Shown here in pieces: positions 46,633-55,363 of a stretch of 64,000 nt of DNA. This stretch comes from Brevibacillus borstelensis (GTDB taxonomy: Bacteria; Bacillota; Bacilli; Brevibacillales; Brevibacillaceae), in contig NZ_RHHO01000014.1 of assembly GCF_003710865.1 (NCBI RefSeq), forward strand, positions 1 through 64,000, in the 5' to 3' direction. Below the pieces are notes generated by a model. It saw only the letters and a program-made list of their open reading frames with translations. It was not told where the DNA came from and did no database searches. The position numbers and the translations under genes are program-made. Positions within the stretch are counted from its first letter, which is position 1; every line of letters begins with the position of its first letter.

Positions 46633-47524
46633 AGTCAAACAGCTGATAACGGATACACCAGTTCCCCAGATTGATGTCAAGGATCAGGTGCTGGATCGTT
46701 TGCGCGAGCGGCAAAATAAAAAGGAGGAATTTCGAGTGAAAAAAAGAATGGGATTGATCATTGCGGCGTGTATGGTATTCAGTGTGACAACAGCGTATGG
46801 GGCGGTAAAAGTGTACGAGTTGAAAAATGAAAAAGGCGAAGTCGTATCGCAGATCACCCACACGACAGCAGAACCGGGAGAGGGTCAGCATAAAACCTAC
46901 AGCCAATTGTTCAATGAAGTCCGTGAATCTGTCAAACCGGGCAATGCTGCTGCGGTCTATATCGTCCCGGACAATCCGAATAAGATCGTGAGCTTCTTCC
47001 AGATCCCGATTACCTCGACTGACCGGGCAGTAATACAGAAGGAGGCGGGAGACAAGTTTACTTTCCCGGCCGAATTGGCAGGCGGTTTCACGTTTAAAGA
47101 TGGTTCGGTTCAACACGAAGTCATTCGTGACTACAACAAGGAAGACTTTTATAAAGAGGCAGAGGAAACAAAGAAGGATGTCATCGTAAAAGAACTGAAG
47201 GTGGAACCGACATTCCAGCTGATAGCAGGTACCTATTCCAATAGCAAAGGTGACGTTACGGTAAGAATCGAGAACTTTGAAAAAGTCAAGTATTCTGCCG
47301 CGGAAGCAGGCCCGGACGATACTGTGGAAAATGTAAAAGTAGGCGGCCAGGAGGCCCTTTACCAACTGACTAATCTCAAGGGAGAAAACGGAAGTGTAGT
47401 AAGGGTTGACAAGTCCATTCAATTTTACAAGGAAGATAAAAAATTGATGGTCTTTGTATCGACTTCTTCCCCGGACATTGCTAAGGAAGACTTGCTCGCC
47501 ATCGCGGAAAAGCTCGTGAAATAA
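46607..47524 (+). CDS. Probable anti-sigma factor (DUF4367-like)
   Basis: 305 residues: short cytoplasmic N-terminus (about 1-45, rich in charged residues), one membrane helix (MGLIIAACMVFSVTTAYGAVKV, about 48-70) and an outside domain with DUF4367-type strings (FPAELAGGFTFKDGSV, VRIENFEKVK). Translational overlap with the ECF gene is the usual arrangement of sigma/anti-sigma pairs. GTG 46607 follows GGTGGGG. What it senses is unknown. Confidence 0.78.
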   Translation: MKRSDSFDEVKQLITDTPVPQIDVKDQVLDRLRERQNKKEEFRVKKRMGLIIAACMVFSVTTAYGAVKVYELKNEKGEVVSQITHTTAEPGEGQHKTYSQLFNEVRESVKPGNAAAVYIVPDNPNKIVSFFQIPITSTDRAVIQKEAGDKFTFPAELAGGFTFKDGSVQHEVIRDYNKEDFYKEAEETKKDVIVKELKVEPTFQLIAGTYSNSKGDVTVRIENFEKVKYSAAEAGPDDTVENVKVGGQEALYQLTNLKGENGSVVRVDKSIQFYKEDKKLMVFVSTSSPDIAKEDLLAIAEKLVK

Positions 47525-47637
47525 TCTCTCCTGACCCAAAATTTTTACAAAACCAGTTCGCGATCGTGGACATCATCAAATGGCCAAACAGCGATCTGGA
47601 ACAATACTGCATGGTCTATCAAAAAACATAGAAAAAA

Positions 47638-47724
47638 GGGGCTTTCCCTCATGTCTGAAAAGACGAGGGGAGCCCCTGTTTGCGTATCGCATAAAAAAAC
47701 TGCCTCACAGGTTCGTTGAGGTAG
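47638..47724 (-). terminator. Two tandem leftward intrinsic terminators
   Basis: Hairpin A (47638-47676) and hairpin B (47700-47724, CTGCCTCA/TGAGGTAG) are each preceded on + by a run of six or seven A, so both end transcription of the leftward carD-type gene. Hairpin A may also stop rightward reading after the anti-sigma gene. Confidence 0.8.
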
Positions 47725-47753
47725 TGGAGGGTATTGCTATAGCCAGTGATAAA

Positions 47754-48233
47754 TTACCGATGAATGGCCTGCATCAATAGGGCGGATGCTTCTTCTGTTG
47801 CAATCCCTTTGACGAGTTCTACTTCGCTGATGAATAATTGCTGTGCCTGATCGAGCATAAGCTTGTCTCCTGTGCCGAGCACCTTTGTTCTCGAGATCCA
47901 GGTCAGATCGCGGATGACTTCGGCCTCCTCGTAAATATCCCCGCGTTTGATCTTCTCCATATTGATGCGGTGTCTCTGGGCAGCGGTGACGCTCAAGTCA
48001 GGCTCTCCCTCGTTCAGGGCGACAAAAGCAGCTTCCAGTGTATGCTCTTCTACAATCGGGCGAATGTTCAGATCGTCCATCTTGTGCAGCGGGACCATGA
48101 TTTGCAGTTCTCGAAGCAACATGTCCAAAACAAAGTATGGCTGTTTTTCGCCGAGAAATTCTTTCTCAACAATGGCTTCGATCACTCCGGCTCCGTGGAT
48201 CGGATAAAAAATCTTGTCGCCAATGTGAAACAT
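47754..48233 (-). CDS. CarD-family transcription regulator
   Basis: 159 residues. N-terminal CarD/TRCF RNA-polymerase-interaction domain (MFHIGDKIFYPIHGAGVIEAI, then MLLRELQIMVPLHKMDDLNIRPI) and a helical C-terminal DNA-binding part. Probably stabilises open promoter complexes. ATG 48233 follows GGGGGTGGGG. Confidence 0.93.
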   Translation of the reverse strand: MFHIGDKIFYPIHGAGVIEAIVEKEFLGEKQPYFVLDMLLRELQIMVPLHKMDDLNIRPIVEEHTLEAAFVALNEGEPDLSVTAAQRHRINMEKIKRGDIYEEAEVIRDLTWISRTKVLGTGDKLMLDQAQQLFISEVELVKGIATEEASALLMQAIHR

Positions 48234-48262
48234 AACCCCACCCCCGATCTTGTAATACATCT

Positions 48263-48291
48263 AGTATAACACAAATTTGATATTCGGTAAA
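48263..48291 (-). promoter_or_regulatory. Sigma-A-type promoter for the carD-type gene
   Basis: Read leftward: -35 TTTACC (48291-48286), 17-bp spacer, -10 TATACT (48268-48263), about 30 bases before the start codon. Confidence 0.7.
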
Positions 48292-48421
48292 AATAAATAA
48301 TCTTACCACATGAAAATATTTTATGTCAATAATGACTTTGGGTGCTTTCCGAGCCGTTTCTATGAATTTGCCTGTGAATGCGGTAAGATGGGAGAAAATC
48401 ATGCAGGAAGGGGTGACGGGT

Positions 48422-49033
48422 ATGCTTTCATGGACAGGAGAAAGGATTATCCCCAAGCTGCTAAAGCCGACAAATGGCATGCTGCTGGAGCACATCGCCC
48501 GCTATTATTTCGCCACTCCGTACATCCGCGGAAGGGTGTTGGATTTGGCATGCGGCACTGGATATGGCTGTCATATGGTGGCCAAGGACCGAAAGCGCGA
48601 AGTCACCGAGATTGTCGGGGTGGATATTGATCCGGAAACGGTCGAGTATGCCAATCGGGAGTACAATCACCAAAAGGTTGTCTATCAGCAGGGCGATGCG
48701 CTTGACCCGCACCTGCCGGAAAAGCTCGGGATGTTTGATACGATCCTCAGTTTCGAAACGATTGAGCATGTAGCGGATGACGTTCGGTTCATGGACCAGC
48801 TTTATCGTCTGCTGAAGCCGGGCGGGACGCTTGTTTTGTCCAGTCCGTTCGGACGGGGGAGAGGCATGCCGACCAGCGAGCCTTTTCATGTCCATCAGCT
48901 GACGCCGGAAGAGTTCCAGGAGCTGTTTGTCCGTTTCTCAGATGTAGACATCTACTATCAGCGGGGTGTTACCTTTGAGAAGCCGAGAAACGGCGTTCGT
49001 TATTTTATCGGAGTGGCGGTTTGCACGAAGTGA
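48422..49033 (+). CDS. Class I SAM-dependent methyltransferase
   Basis: 203 residues. Motif I VLDLACGTGYGCHMVA, then GVDIDPETVEYA, FDTILSFETIEHV and LYRLLKPGGTLVLSSPF. The substrate is unknown; the N-terminal SWTGERIIP is typical of UbiE/COQ5-like or glycan methyltransferases in Bacillales. ATG 48422 follows AAGGGG eight bases upstream (frame nominally from 48323). Confidence 0.88.
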   Translation: MLSWTGERIIPKLLKPTNGMLLEHIARYYFATPYIRGRVLDLACGTGYGCHMVAKDRKREVTEIVGVDIDPETVEYANREYNHQKVVYQQGDALDPHLPEKLGMFDTILSFETIEHVADDVRFMDQLYRLLKPGGTLVLSSPFGRGRGMPTSEPFHVHQLTPEEFQELFVRFSDVDIYYQRGVTFEKPRNGVRYFIGVAVCTK

Positions 49034-49122
49034 GGATGTTGGGTTGAGCTTGTCGACAGAGCAGGTTCAAAAGAAGGCTGTAAGACAAGGAAGGATACAG
49101 ACAACTGGAGGTTTTGCGAACA

Positions 49123-49365
49123 ATGGCAGACAAAGCGAATCAACCGCTGCCAACCAGCCTGGCGGGGCAGCAGCGAAAAAACATATATCCGGGACTTGAG
49201 GTCGAGATCGTTCTCAAACAGGATCAACGCACCGGAAAGACGACGCGGGGGATCGTCAAAGATCTTCTGACCAATTCTCCGGCTCACCCGCACGGGATAA
49301 AGGTTCGCTTGCAGGATGGGCAGGTCGGCAGAGTGAAGACGATCGTGTCCTCTGAAAAACAATGA
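49123..49365 (+). CDS. ywbE: YwbE-family protein (DUF2196)
   Basis: 80-residue cytoplasmic protein with the conserved KNIYPGLEVEIVLKQDQRTGKTTRGIVKDLLTNSPAHPHGIKVRL, split here into its main motif. Function unknown. ATG 49123 follows GGAGG by 11 bases. Confidence 0.9.
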   Translation: MADKANQPLPTSLAGQQRKNIYPGLEVEIVLKQDQRTGKTTRGIVKDLLTNSPAHPHGIKVRLQDGQVGRVKTIVSSEKQ

Positions 49366-49424
49366 CAAACGGACGCGGAGGGGCGTTCGTTTTAAAGAGA
49401 GGCCGAACGCTTCTCTTTTTTTTT
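49366..49424 (+). terminator. Tandem intrinsic terminators
   Basis: ACGGACGC/GCGTTCGT stem with T tail (49366-49393), then AAAGAGAG/CTTCTCTTT with eight T (49393-49424). Confidence 0.75.
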
Positions 49425-49581
49425 GCCTGGAAGTGACAGAGAGTGTGCCATACAGAGAGCAGACTCATAGGAAAAAAGGGCCGGATCGGTTATAGTACAA
49501 GAGAGTGCATCCGTTTTCCCGGCCTTCGACAGAGGCAGAAATAAAAGCAAAAGACAAAAGAGTGACAGGAGGACAAGCCTG

Positions 49582-50568
49582 ATGCTTTTCATCGACAATC
49601 AAAACATAACCGACCCCAGGATCAATCTGGCCATCGAAGAATACGCATTGAAATATCTCCCCGCCGATCACGACTACCTGCTTTTCTACATAAATGAACC
49701 GTCTATTATCATCGGCAAGAACCAGAATACGGCCGAAGAGATCAATGCCGACTATGTAGCCAAGAACGGCATTCACGTCGTCCGCCGCCTGTCCGGTGGA
49801 GGGGCTGTCTACCACGATCTGGGCAATCTCAATTTCAGCTTTATCACCAATGACGACGGGAACTCCTTTCACAACTACCGCAAGTTCACGGAGCCGGTCG
49901 TAAAAGCGCTGAACGAGCTGGGCGTCGAAGCTGAACTGACGGGACGCAACGACATTCAGGTAGGGGAGCGGAAAATTTCCGGCAACGCCCAGTTTTCCAC
50001 CAAAGGGCGCATGTTTACGCACGGGACCCTGCTGTTTGACTCCCAGATGGAAAATGTAGCCTCAGCCTTGAATGTGAACCCGGAAAAGTTCAAATCCAAA
50101 GGGGTAAAATCGGTTCGCAGCCGCGTGGCCAACATTTCCGAGTTTTTGCGTGAGCCGATGAGCATCGAACAATTTCGGCAGCACATTCTCAACTCGATTT
50201 TTGCCGGATCACAAGTGCAGCAGTATGTACTGACTGAAGCAGACTGGAAACGCATCGACCAGATCTCGGCGGAGCGCTACCGGAACTGGGACTGGAACTA
50301 CGGCAAGTCGCCGGCTTTCAACGTCAAGCGGGTGAAGCGGCTTGGCTCAGGGACCTTCGATGTCCGTCTGTATGTGGAAAAGGGATTGATCAAATCTGCC
50401 TCCGTCTATGGAGACTTCTTTGGCTTGGGCGAAACTTCGGAGTTTACGGACAAGCTGGTGGGTGTAAGGTATGACCGGGAAGCACTGGAGCAGGTGCTGG
50501 ATACGTTGGATCTCGCGTATTATTTCGGGCCGGTCACCAAAGAGGAATGGCTGGAGATGGTGCTGTAG
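49582..50568 (+). CDS. lplJ: Lipoate--protein ligase
   Basis: Attaches lipoate to E2 and GcvH proteins. 328 residues. Seen: RRLSGGGAVYHDLGNLNFSF (lipoate-binding loop), GRNDIQVGERKISGNAQF and an accessory C-terminal domain. Substrates in this window include AcoC. Start ATG is behind AGGAGGACAAGCCTG. Confidence 0.93.
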   Translation: MLFIDNQNITDPRINLAIEEYALKYLPADHDYLLFYINEPSIIIGKNQNTAEEINADYVAKNGIHVVRRLSGGGAVYHDLGNLNFSFITNDDGNSFHNYRKFTEPVVKALNELGVEAELTGRNDIQVGERKISGNAQFSTKGRMFTHGTLLFDSQMENVASALNVNPEKFKSKGVKSVRSRVANISEFLREPMSIEQFRQHILNSIFAGSQVQQYVLTEADWKRIDQISAERYRNWDWNYGKSPAFNVKRVKRLGSGTFDVRLYVEKGLIKSASVYGDFFGLGETSEFTDKLVGVRYDREALEQVLDTLDLAYYFGPVTKEEWLEMVL

Positions 50569-50650
50569 CGAGGAGGGGCGGCAATAGCCCGAGTCCTGCC
50601 GCATGGGTGCTGTATCATACTCGAAGCAAGTGAACGTCTTAAAAAAGCGG

Positions 50651-50696
50651 AAGGCTCTTTCCCGGCGAAACGTGTGTCGAGGAAAGAGCCTTTTTT
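50651..50696 (+). terminator. Intrinsic terminator after lplJ
   Basis: AAGGCTCTTTCC/GGAAAGAGCC stem with six T. May also serve the leftward DinB gene, but less well. Confidence 0.85.
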
Positions 50697-50778
50697 GCTT
50701 ATTGGGCACTTGGAGTTGGTCCCATGCCTTCGGACCGTGTGCCTCAGTTTCTTCCGGCCGGTCTCTCGCAGCAGTCGG

Positions 50779-51363
50779 TCATACCTGCATCAGCAGAGCA
50801 TCCAGACGTTCTTTTTGCCGCAGGTGGTGGCGGTAGTGCATCTCTACGATGGCGAACCACTCCGTCGCATTCAAGTGGCCAAAGGCTGGATGGGGAGCCG
50901 TAAAGACGGGAGAAATGTCAGCCAACACCGGCTCCAGCTCGCGCATCTTGCTTAAAACCTGGCGCAATCCTTCTGCAAGCTGCTCCTTGCTCTCCGGCTG
51001 CGGAGGCGTATATTCCGGGGAGGCCGGGACACGAATGCGCACAGGAGGGAGGCTGCCTTGGGCAAATACCGCTTGCCCTGCTTCCGTTTTTTCTCCTGGC
51101 GTATCTCCGCCTGACAAGGACTCGCTGCCAGCTTCGCCGTTTGCGGCTTCAATCTGCTCGCTCTGCGCTTTGAAGGTATCCACGTGGCGAAGCTGCATGA
51201 ACAGGGCGGCGCGGATCAAATGCATATACATTTGTCCGAGCGACCATTCGTCTTCACTTGGTTTGCGGGTGAGCTGCTCCATATCATAGCGGTCCAGTTC
51301 CCTCACGTACAGCTCCGTGATTTCCTCCATTTTTTTCAACGTCTCTTTCGTATTCATAAGCAT
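50779..51363 (-). CDS. DinB-superfamily protein
   Basis: 194 residues. Helical bundle with His positions in WSLGQMYMHLIRA, and WFAIVEMHYRHHLRQKERLD at the end, as in DinB_2-type proteins. A Pro/Glu/Gly-rich loop sits in the middle. ATG 51363 follows GGAG. Transcribed after the WYL regulator with a 70-bp gap. Confidence 0.82.
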   Translation of the reverse strand: MLMNTKETLKKMEEITELYVRELDRYDMEQLTRKPSEDEWSLGQMYMHLIRAALFMQLRHVDTFKAQSEQIEAANGEAGSESLSGGDTPGEKTEAGQAVFAQGSLPPVRIRVPASPEYTPPQPESKEQLAEGLRQVLSKMRELEPVLADISPVFTAPHPAFGHLNATEWFAIVEMHYRHHLRQKERLDALLMQV

Positions 51364-51433
51364 ATCAGACAGCTCCTCTCGTTTTCTCGATCTACTATCC
51401 TTACTATACGAGAGCGCTCCTGACAGCAGTATG

Positions 51434-52378
51434 TCAGTAGTGTTTCAGCATGTTTTCGATTTCTTTACGCACTTGCAGCCGAAACGATTCCGGCTCGACG
51501 ACCACCGCCTTGCTTCCCCAGCCGAGCACCCATGGCAGCACTTCCTCGGGCTGCCGGACCCGGAGCGTGACGAGCAGGCCGTCCGGATGGTCTTGAATAG
51601 CGTCTATATAATAGAAACGCGATTCCCTTGCCTTGTCGGAAACGTCATGCGCAATGCGGACAGTGATTGTCATAGTTCGGTCATCTGCCGGGGTATAGTC
51701 CTGCAGATTGAAATCGGGAGGCCGCACCGCTTTTTCATCCAACAGGGTAAGATCACGCATTCGCTTTACGAGAAAACGGCGGATGTCCGCCCGCAGCTCA
51801 CAGTACCCGAGCAGTCCCCATGAGCCGTTTACGAATACCAAGCCATAAGGAGCGACGGTACGGAGGTTTTGGCGATTTCCATCTGCTTCAGGTAGCTTTT
51901 TCGTATAGAGAAACCGCACTTTCCTTTCCTCTTGTATTGCTTGACGGAGCAATTGCAGCATCGTCCGGGAATCGGCATCTGCTGCCGATTGGGCGGTGAG
52001 CAGTTTCATGCCGGATCGCGTCTTCTCCACTTCCCGCTGTACAGCTTGGGGCAGGATCGCTTCGATTTTTTTGCGCGAGGCTTTCGCTTTGGCGAGATAG
52101 AGCGGATCGAGCTGCTGTTCGACGAAGTCGAGTCCGAGCAGCAGGGTTACCGCTTCGTCCGCCGAAAAATGAAGCGGCGGCAAAAAGTAGCCCTCCATCA
52201 AGGAATATCCCTGCCCGGGAGCGCCGACAATCGGAACGCCAGCCTCTGACAGCGCCTGGACATCGCGGTAGATGGTTCTTACGCTTGTTTCGAAAATGGC
52301 TGCCAGATCTTCGGCACGCAATGTTCCTTTACGCTGCAATTCGAGTACGATGGCGAGCAGGCGGTCCGTCTTGTTCAT
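51434..52378 (-). CDS. YafY-type transcription regulator (HTH plus WYL domain)
   Basis: 314 residues. N-terminal HTH (LRAEDLAAIFETSVRTIYRDVQALSEAGVPI) followed by a WYL domain (RTVAPYGLVFVNGSWGLLGYCELRADIRRFLVKRM) and a WCX tail. WYL proteins bind nucleic acids or nucleotides and often control stress genes. Ligand unknown. Confidence 0.92.
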   Translation of the reverse strand: MNKTDRLLAIVLELQRKGTLRAEDLAAIFETSVRTIYRDVQALSEAGVPIVGAPGQGYSLMEGYFLPPLHFSADEAVTLLLGLDFVEQQLDPLYLAKAKASRKKIEAILPQAVQREVEKTRSGMKLLTAQSAADADSRTMLQLLRQAIQEERKVRFLYTKKLPEADGNRQNLRTVAPYGLVFVNGSWGLLGYCELRADIRRFLVKRMRDLTLLDEKAVRPPDFNLQDYTPADDRTMTITVRIAHDVSDKARESRFYYIDAIQDHPDGLLVTLRVRQPEEVLPWVLGWGSKAVVVEPESFRLQVRKEIENMLKHY

Positions 52379-52505
52379 CGTGTTCAGCTTCCCTCCGCAG
52401 GTGATTTTCCTTCACTGTAATCGGTTGGTCGGCGTCTGGCAACTGGGGCTCTTTTTCTTTCCAATGGGTACAGCCCGAAAGGCCGCTGATCGGGCTTTGG
52501 TGGAG

Positions 52506-52712
52506 GAGATGAAAAAGCAGAAAAACGCTCAAGGTTCGGTGGGACACTGCTTGGAAGATTCACTGTCCGGCTCCACTCCAAAAGCGGAACCGCGTCCAAA
52601 AGCAGCGACTCAGGGAGCTTCTCAGAGTTGGACGCTAAAAGCGTGTTCCGCACTCTTCGCTCTGCCTGGGAGGTGTCCCAAAGACCTTCGCGTTTTTCTG
52701 CTTTTTCATCTC
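52506..52712. repeat. 207-bp imperfect palindrome
   Basis: The outer arms 52506-52547 and 52673-52712 are inverted copies over about 40 bases (about 85 per cent by eye). Inner pairs GCGGAAC (52584-52590)/GTTCCGC (52645-52651) and CGCGTCCA/TGGACGC (52591-52598 with 52629-52635) extend the stem. No ORF fits. Confidence 0.75.
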
Positions 52713-52994
52713 TACAGCTTTGGGGTTCGTTCAGACATTTTTTCCGGGTAAATCAAAGAGGGAAGGATAAAGGACAGAGGAATAAGAAATGAAATCCGAG
52801 TCTGAATCAGAATTGCAACCTTATTCTTATTATGCAAGCGTCCACCTTCTTCGCCATCAGATCATATCTCAACCATCGGATAAGCCGTCATCCTTGAACA
52901 CTTCAGACTCCCTTCTCATCCTGAGTTTCCTACAAAATCCGTTACCTCCCTTAAGACTCCCCAGCAAAAACCCGAAGCAAACCCCCTGCTCGTC

Positions 52995-53190
52995 AAAGAA
53001 GCATGTTCCCAGACGAACGCCTGTGGAGCCCTGCCCAGCTTCGCAAGCAATCGCGGGGAAACAAAGCGCAACCTATGAATAAGCTTCGAAGCTGCGCGTC
53101 GTTTTGCGCTTTCCCGCGATTGCTTGCGAAGCGGACAGTTTAGCTTCCTCGCAGGGCGGAGCCGAAGTGAGTCTGGGAACATGCTTCTTT
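52995..53190. repeat. 196-bp imperfect palindrome with perfect 20-bp ends
   Basis: Ends 52995-53014 and 53171-53190 are exact inverted copies (20 of 20). Inner arms 53039-53072 and 53101-53131 also pair for about 28 bases, with GCCCTGC/GCAGGGC between. The apex holds AGCTTCGAAGCT. No ORF fits. Confidence 0.85.
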
Positions 53191-53414
53191 CCCTGCAGTC
53201 CCGTTGCTTATACAGGTTTTCACGACAGCAACGGCTATCCTCATAAAGCAGGTACACACCAGGATAAAGCCAGGATAAAGCCCATTCCGAATGATAAAGC
53301 TGCGCATCGTCTATTATTTGTGCGAAAATACGAATGTTTACTTGCCCGAAGACAAGATCATATGTATAATGAGGACAATGAATATACCTGAACATCGCTC
53401 TAGCAGGTGATATC

Positions 53415-53762
53415 ATGAGCCTACTGGACTCGAATGAGAGTAAAAAAAAGCTGAGCCATATCTACAACGAGATCTCCAAGGAATTATTCGGATTTGGCAC
53501 AACGCTCTTGCGAGTGGAGATTGACAAGCAGATCATTACCTTTCAAGCCAAGCATCGCAGGTCGCCTCGTTCAGCAGCGTTGGAAGGTGAAGCCCCAACG
53601 CTCAAGCTGGAAGTCGATTTCCGGATGTCGCTTTTGTACAAAAAGAGACTCCGCGAGCGGCTGGAGGAAGAGATGGGTCTGCGCATTGAGGCAGTCTTGC
53701 GGGATTATGATGCACCGACGTTGTGGGCGATCACCAATGTGATTTTGTTGGAGTCGCCATAA
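53415..53762 (+). CDS. DUF2294/MpsC-family protein
   Basis: 115 residues. Matches the DUF2294 family (KKLSHIYNEISKELFGFGTT, then RMSLLYKKRLRERLEEEMGLRIEAVLRDYDAPTLWAITNVIL). In staphylococci MpsC is encoded with the ion-translocating MpsAB; no mpsA or mpsB is in this window. Function otherwise unknown. Confidence 0.85.
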   Translation: MSLLDSNESKKKLSHIYNEISKELFGFGTTLLRVEIDKQIITFQAKHRRSPRSAALEGEAPTLKLEVDFRMSLLYKKRLRERLEEEMGLRIEAVLRDYDAPTLWAITNVILLESP

Positions 53763-53862
53763 TCGAATACGTGAAACCGCCAGTGAACGGATTATCCCTT
53801 TTGATCTATCTTAAGAGATGACCGGAGCGTGGCTGAAACGGGCGTCACTGTTCTTTGTTTAC

Positions 53863-53919
53863 AAAGAAAAGTGCTCTTGTTAGAAAGCAAGTTTTCTACC
53901 AAGGGTACTTTTCTTTTTC
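53863..53919 (+). terminator. Intrinsic terminator, overlapping an alternative hairpin
   Basis: A long stem AAAGAAAAGTGCTCTTG/CAAGGGTACTTTTCTTT (53863-53879 with 53900-53916), capped by TAGAAA/TTTCTA, is followed by T. A second inverted repeat TTCTTTG/CAAAGAA (53851-53868) shares its 5' arm. Confidence 0.75.
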
Positions 53920-54097
53920 TATTTGGCAAAAAAATACAAATGGCAAGGCGGTGAGACTGCAGCGCAAGATAAACAAGCGAAATGAAGCAAAACAAAACGT
54001 AGAAAAACGCAGCCGAGCGAACCCAAACACAACTGAAGATTAGCAAACAGGACAATGATAAGCATTATTTTGTTTTTTTTTACTAAAAAACAATTAA

Positions 54098-54141
54098 AAA
54101 AACGAACGTATTTTGATGTTATTATATTAATGTTCGATTTT
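54098..54141 (+). promoter_or_regulatory. PurR PurBox pair
   Basis: Two inverted copies of the PurBox motif AWWWCCGAACWWT (AAAAACGAACGTA on +, and its mirror ending in GTTCG near 54131-54136; CGAA at 54103-54106 and TTCG at 54133-54136) lie 26 bases apart, which equals the spacing expected for two 14-bp boxes separated by 16 bp. Each has one or two mismatches. They sit 40 to 75 bases before the binding-protein gene. In Bacillus, PurR binds such pairs and represses when PRPP is low. Confidence 0.75.
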
Positions 54142-54174
54142 AGTGAATAACGCAATGGGTGGAGGAATATAGCG

Positions 54175-55257
54175 ATGAAGAAAACGAAACTGTTTGGTGG
54201 CTTTCTGACCATTTCCCTGTTGTCCGCGGCTTTGGCCGGATGCGGCGGAGGAAACGGACAAGCGGAAAACGGAGCAGCAGGCGGTTCAAACAAAGGCGAA
54301 CCGAAAAAGCTGGTTATCTCTACGTGGGGCTTCTCCGAGGACTTTTTCCGCAAAGAAGTGTACGAGCCGTTTGAAAAAGAACACAACGTAAAAATCGTCG
54401 TGGAAATCGGAAACAATGCGGAACGACTCAATAAAATCCGCCAGGGCAGCTCGCAAGTAGACGTCATCTACCTCTCCGACTACTATGCTCAGCAGGGCAT
54501 CGATGCCGGTCTGTTTGAAAAAATCGACCGCAGCAAGATCCCGAACATTGACCAAATCTACGACATCGCCAAAGCGCCGCTGGGCGAGGACTACGGCCCA
54601 GCCTATACCATCGGCCAATTTGGCATTGCCTATAATCCGACCGTCATCAAGACCGAGGTGAAATTCTGGAAAGACCTGTGGAATCCGGAGATGGCCGGCA
54701 AACTGACACTGCCGAACATCACGTCGACCACCGGTCCAATGCTGCTGGACGCTGCTTCAATTGTAGCGGGCAGCGAAGCATTCGATGAAGACAAGGCGTT
54801 TGCCAAGGTAAAAGAAGTGAATCCGGGCGTCGTAAAATACTACGACAAAACTTCCGAATATGTGAACATGTTTAGCCAAGGCGAAATCGCAATCGGTCCG
54901 ATCATGGAAATGTACTTCAAGGACATCCAGGCTGCCGTACCGGAAGCAAAATTCGTATCCCCTGAGGAAGGCGGCTACGCGGTCATGAACACCGTGAACG
55001 TCGTCAAGGGAAGCAAGAACAAAGAGCTGGCCGAAGCGTTCATCAACTGGCAGCTGAGCAAGGAAGTCCAGGAAAAATCGGCGAAAGCCAAAGTCGATTC
55101 TCCTGTAAATACGAACGTACAGCTTTCCGACGAGGAAGCAAAAGGCGTCACCTACGGTGCAGAGGTCATCGGCAAGCTGCGCAAGCTGGACATGAAGGCC
55201 GTAAACGAGCAATCCAAAGCATGGATTGACCGCTGGAACCGGGAAATCGCCCAATAG
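54175..55257 (+). CDS. Pot/Fbp-type ABC substrate-binding lipoprotein of the purine cluster
   Basis: 360 residues. Signal peptide with lipobox LAGC, Gly/Ala tether, PotD-like fold (LVISTWGFSEDFFRKEVYEPFEKEHNVKIV, GSSQVDVIYLSDYYAQ, WNPEMAGKLTLPNI, VSPEEGGYAVMNTVNVVKGSKN). Polyamine- or Fe-type relatives are known, but the operon also encodes nucleoside hydrolase and adenine deaminase, so a purine nucleoside or base is the likely ligand (inference). Start ATG behind GGAGG. Confidence 0.85.
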   Translation: MKKTKLFGGFLTISLLSAALAGCGGGNGQAENGAAGGSNKGEPKKLVISTWGFSEDFFRKEVYEPFEKEHNVKIVVEIGNNAERLNKIRQGSSQVDVIYLSDYYAQQGIDAGLFEKIDRSKIPNIDQIYDIAKAPLGEDYGPAYTIGQFGIAYNPTVIKTEVKFWKDLWNPEMAGKLTLPNITSTTGPMLLDAASIVAGSEAFDEDKAFAKVKEVNPGVVKYYDKTSEYVNMFSQGEIAIGPIMEMYFKDIQAAVPEAKFVSPEEGGYAVMNTVNVVKGSKNKELAEAFINWQLSKEVQEKSAKAKVDSPVNTNVQLSDEEAKGVTYGAEVIGKLRKLDMKAVNEQSKAWIDRWNREIAQ

Positions 55258-55363
55258 ATCGCTAAGACGAAAACAAGGGTATATCACACACATATGCCCT
55301 TGTTTTTCTGTCAAAAGGACAAGTAAACGCTGGCAATTGTACATGCCAAAGGAGGACCCTGCC

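Larger units (their letters stand above)
52379..53414. other. 1-kb non-coding stretch
   Basis: No frame here looks real: candidates are short, overlap the palindromes or have no ribosome site and odd composition. The stretch holds two ~200-bp imperfect palindromes (52506-52712 and 52995-53190). Confidence 0.65.
53763..54174. other. Gap between the MpsC-type gene and the purine ABC cluster
   Basis: No gene. It contains two overlapping hairpins (below) and the PurBox pair. The A/T-rich end 54061-54140 is the promoter region of the purine cluster. Confidence 0.6.

Noticed and set aside
52272..53391. Three short plus-strand frames in the gene-free stretch
   Set aside because: They overlap the palindromes or the regulator gene, lack ribosome sites, and have unlikely residue composition.
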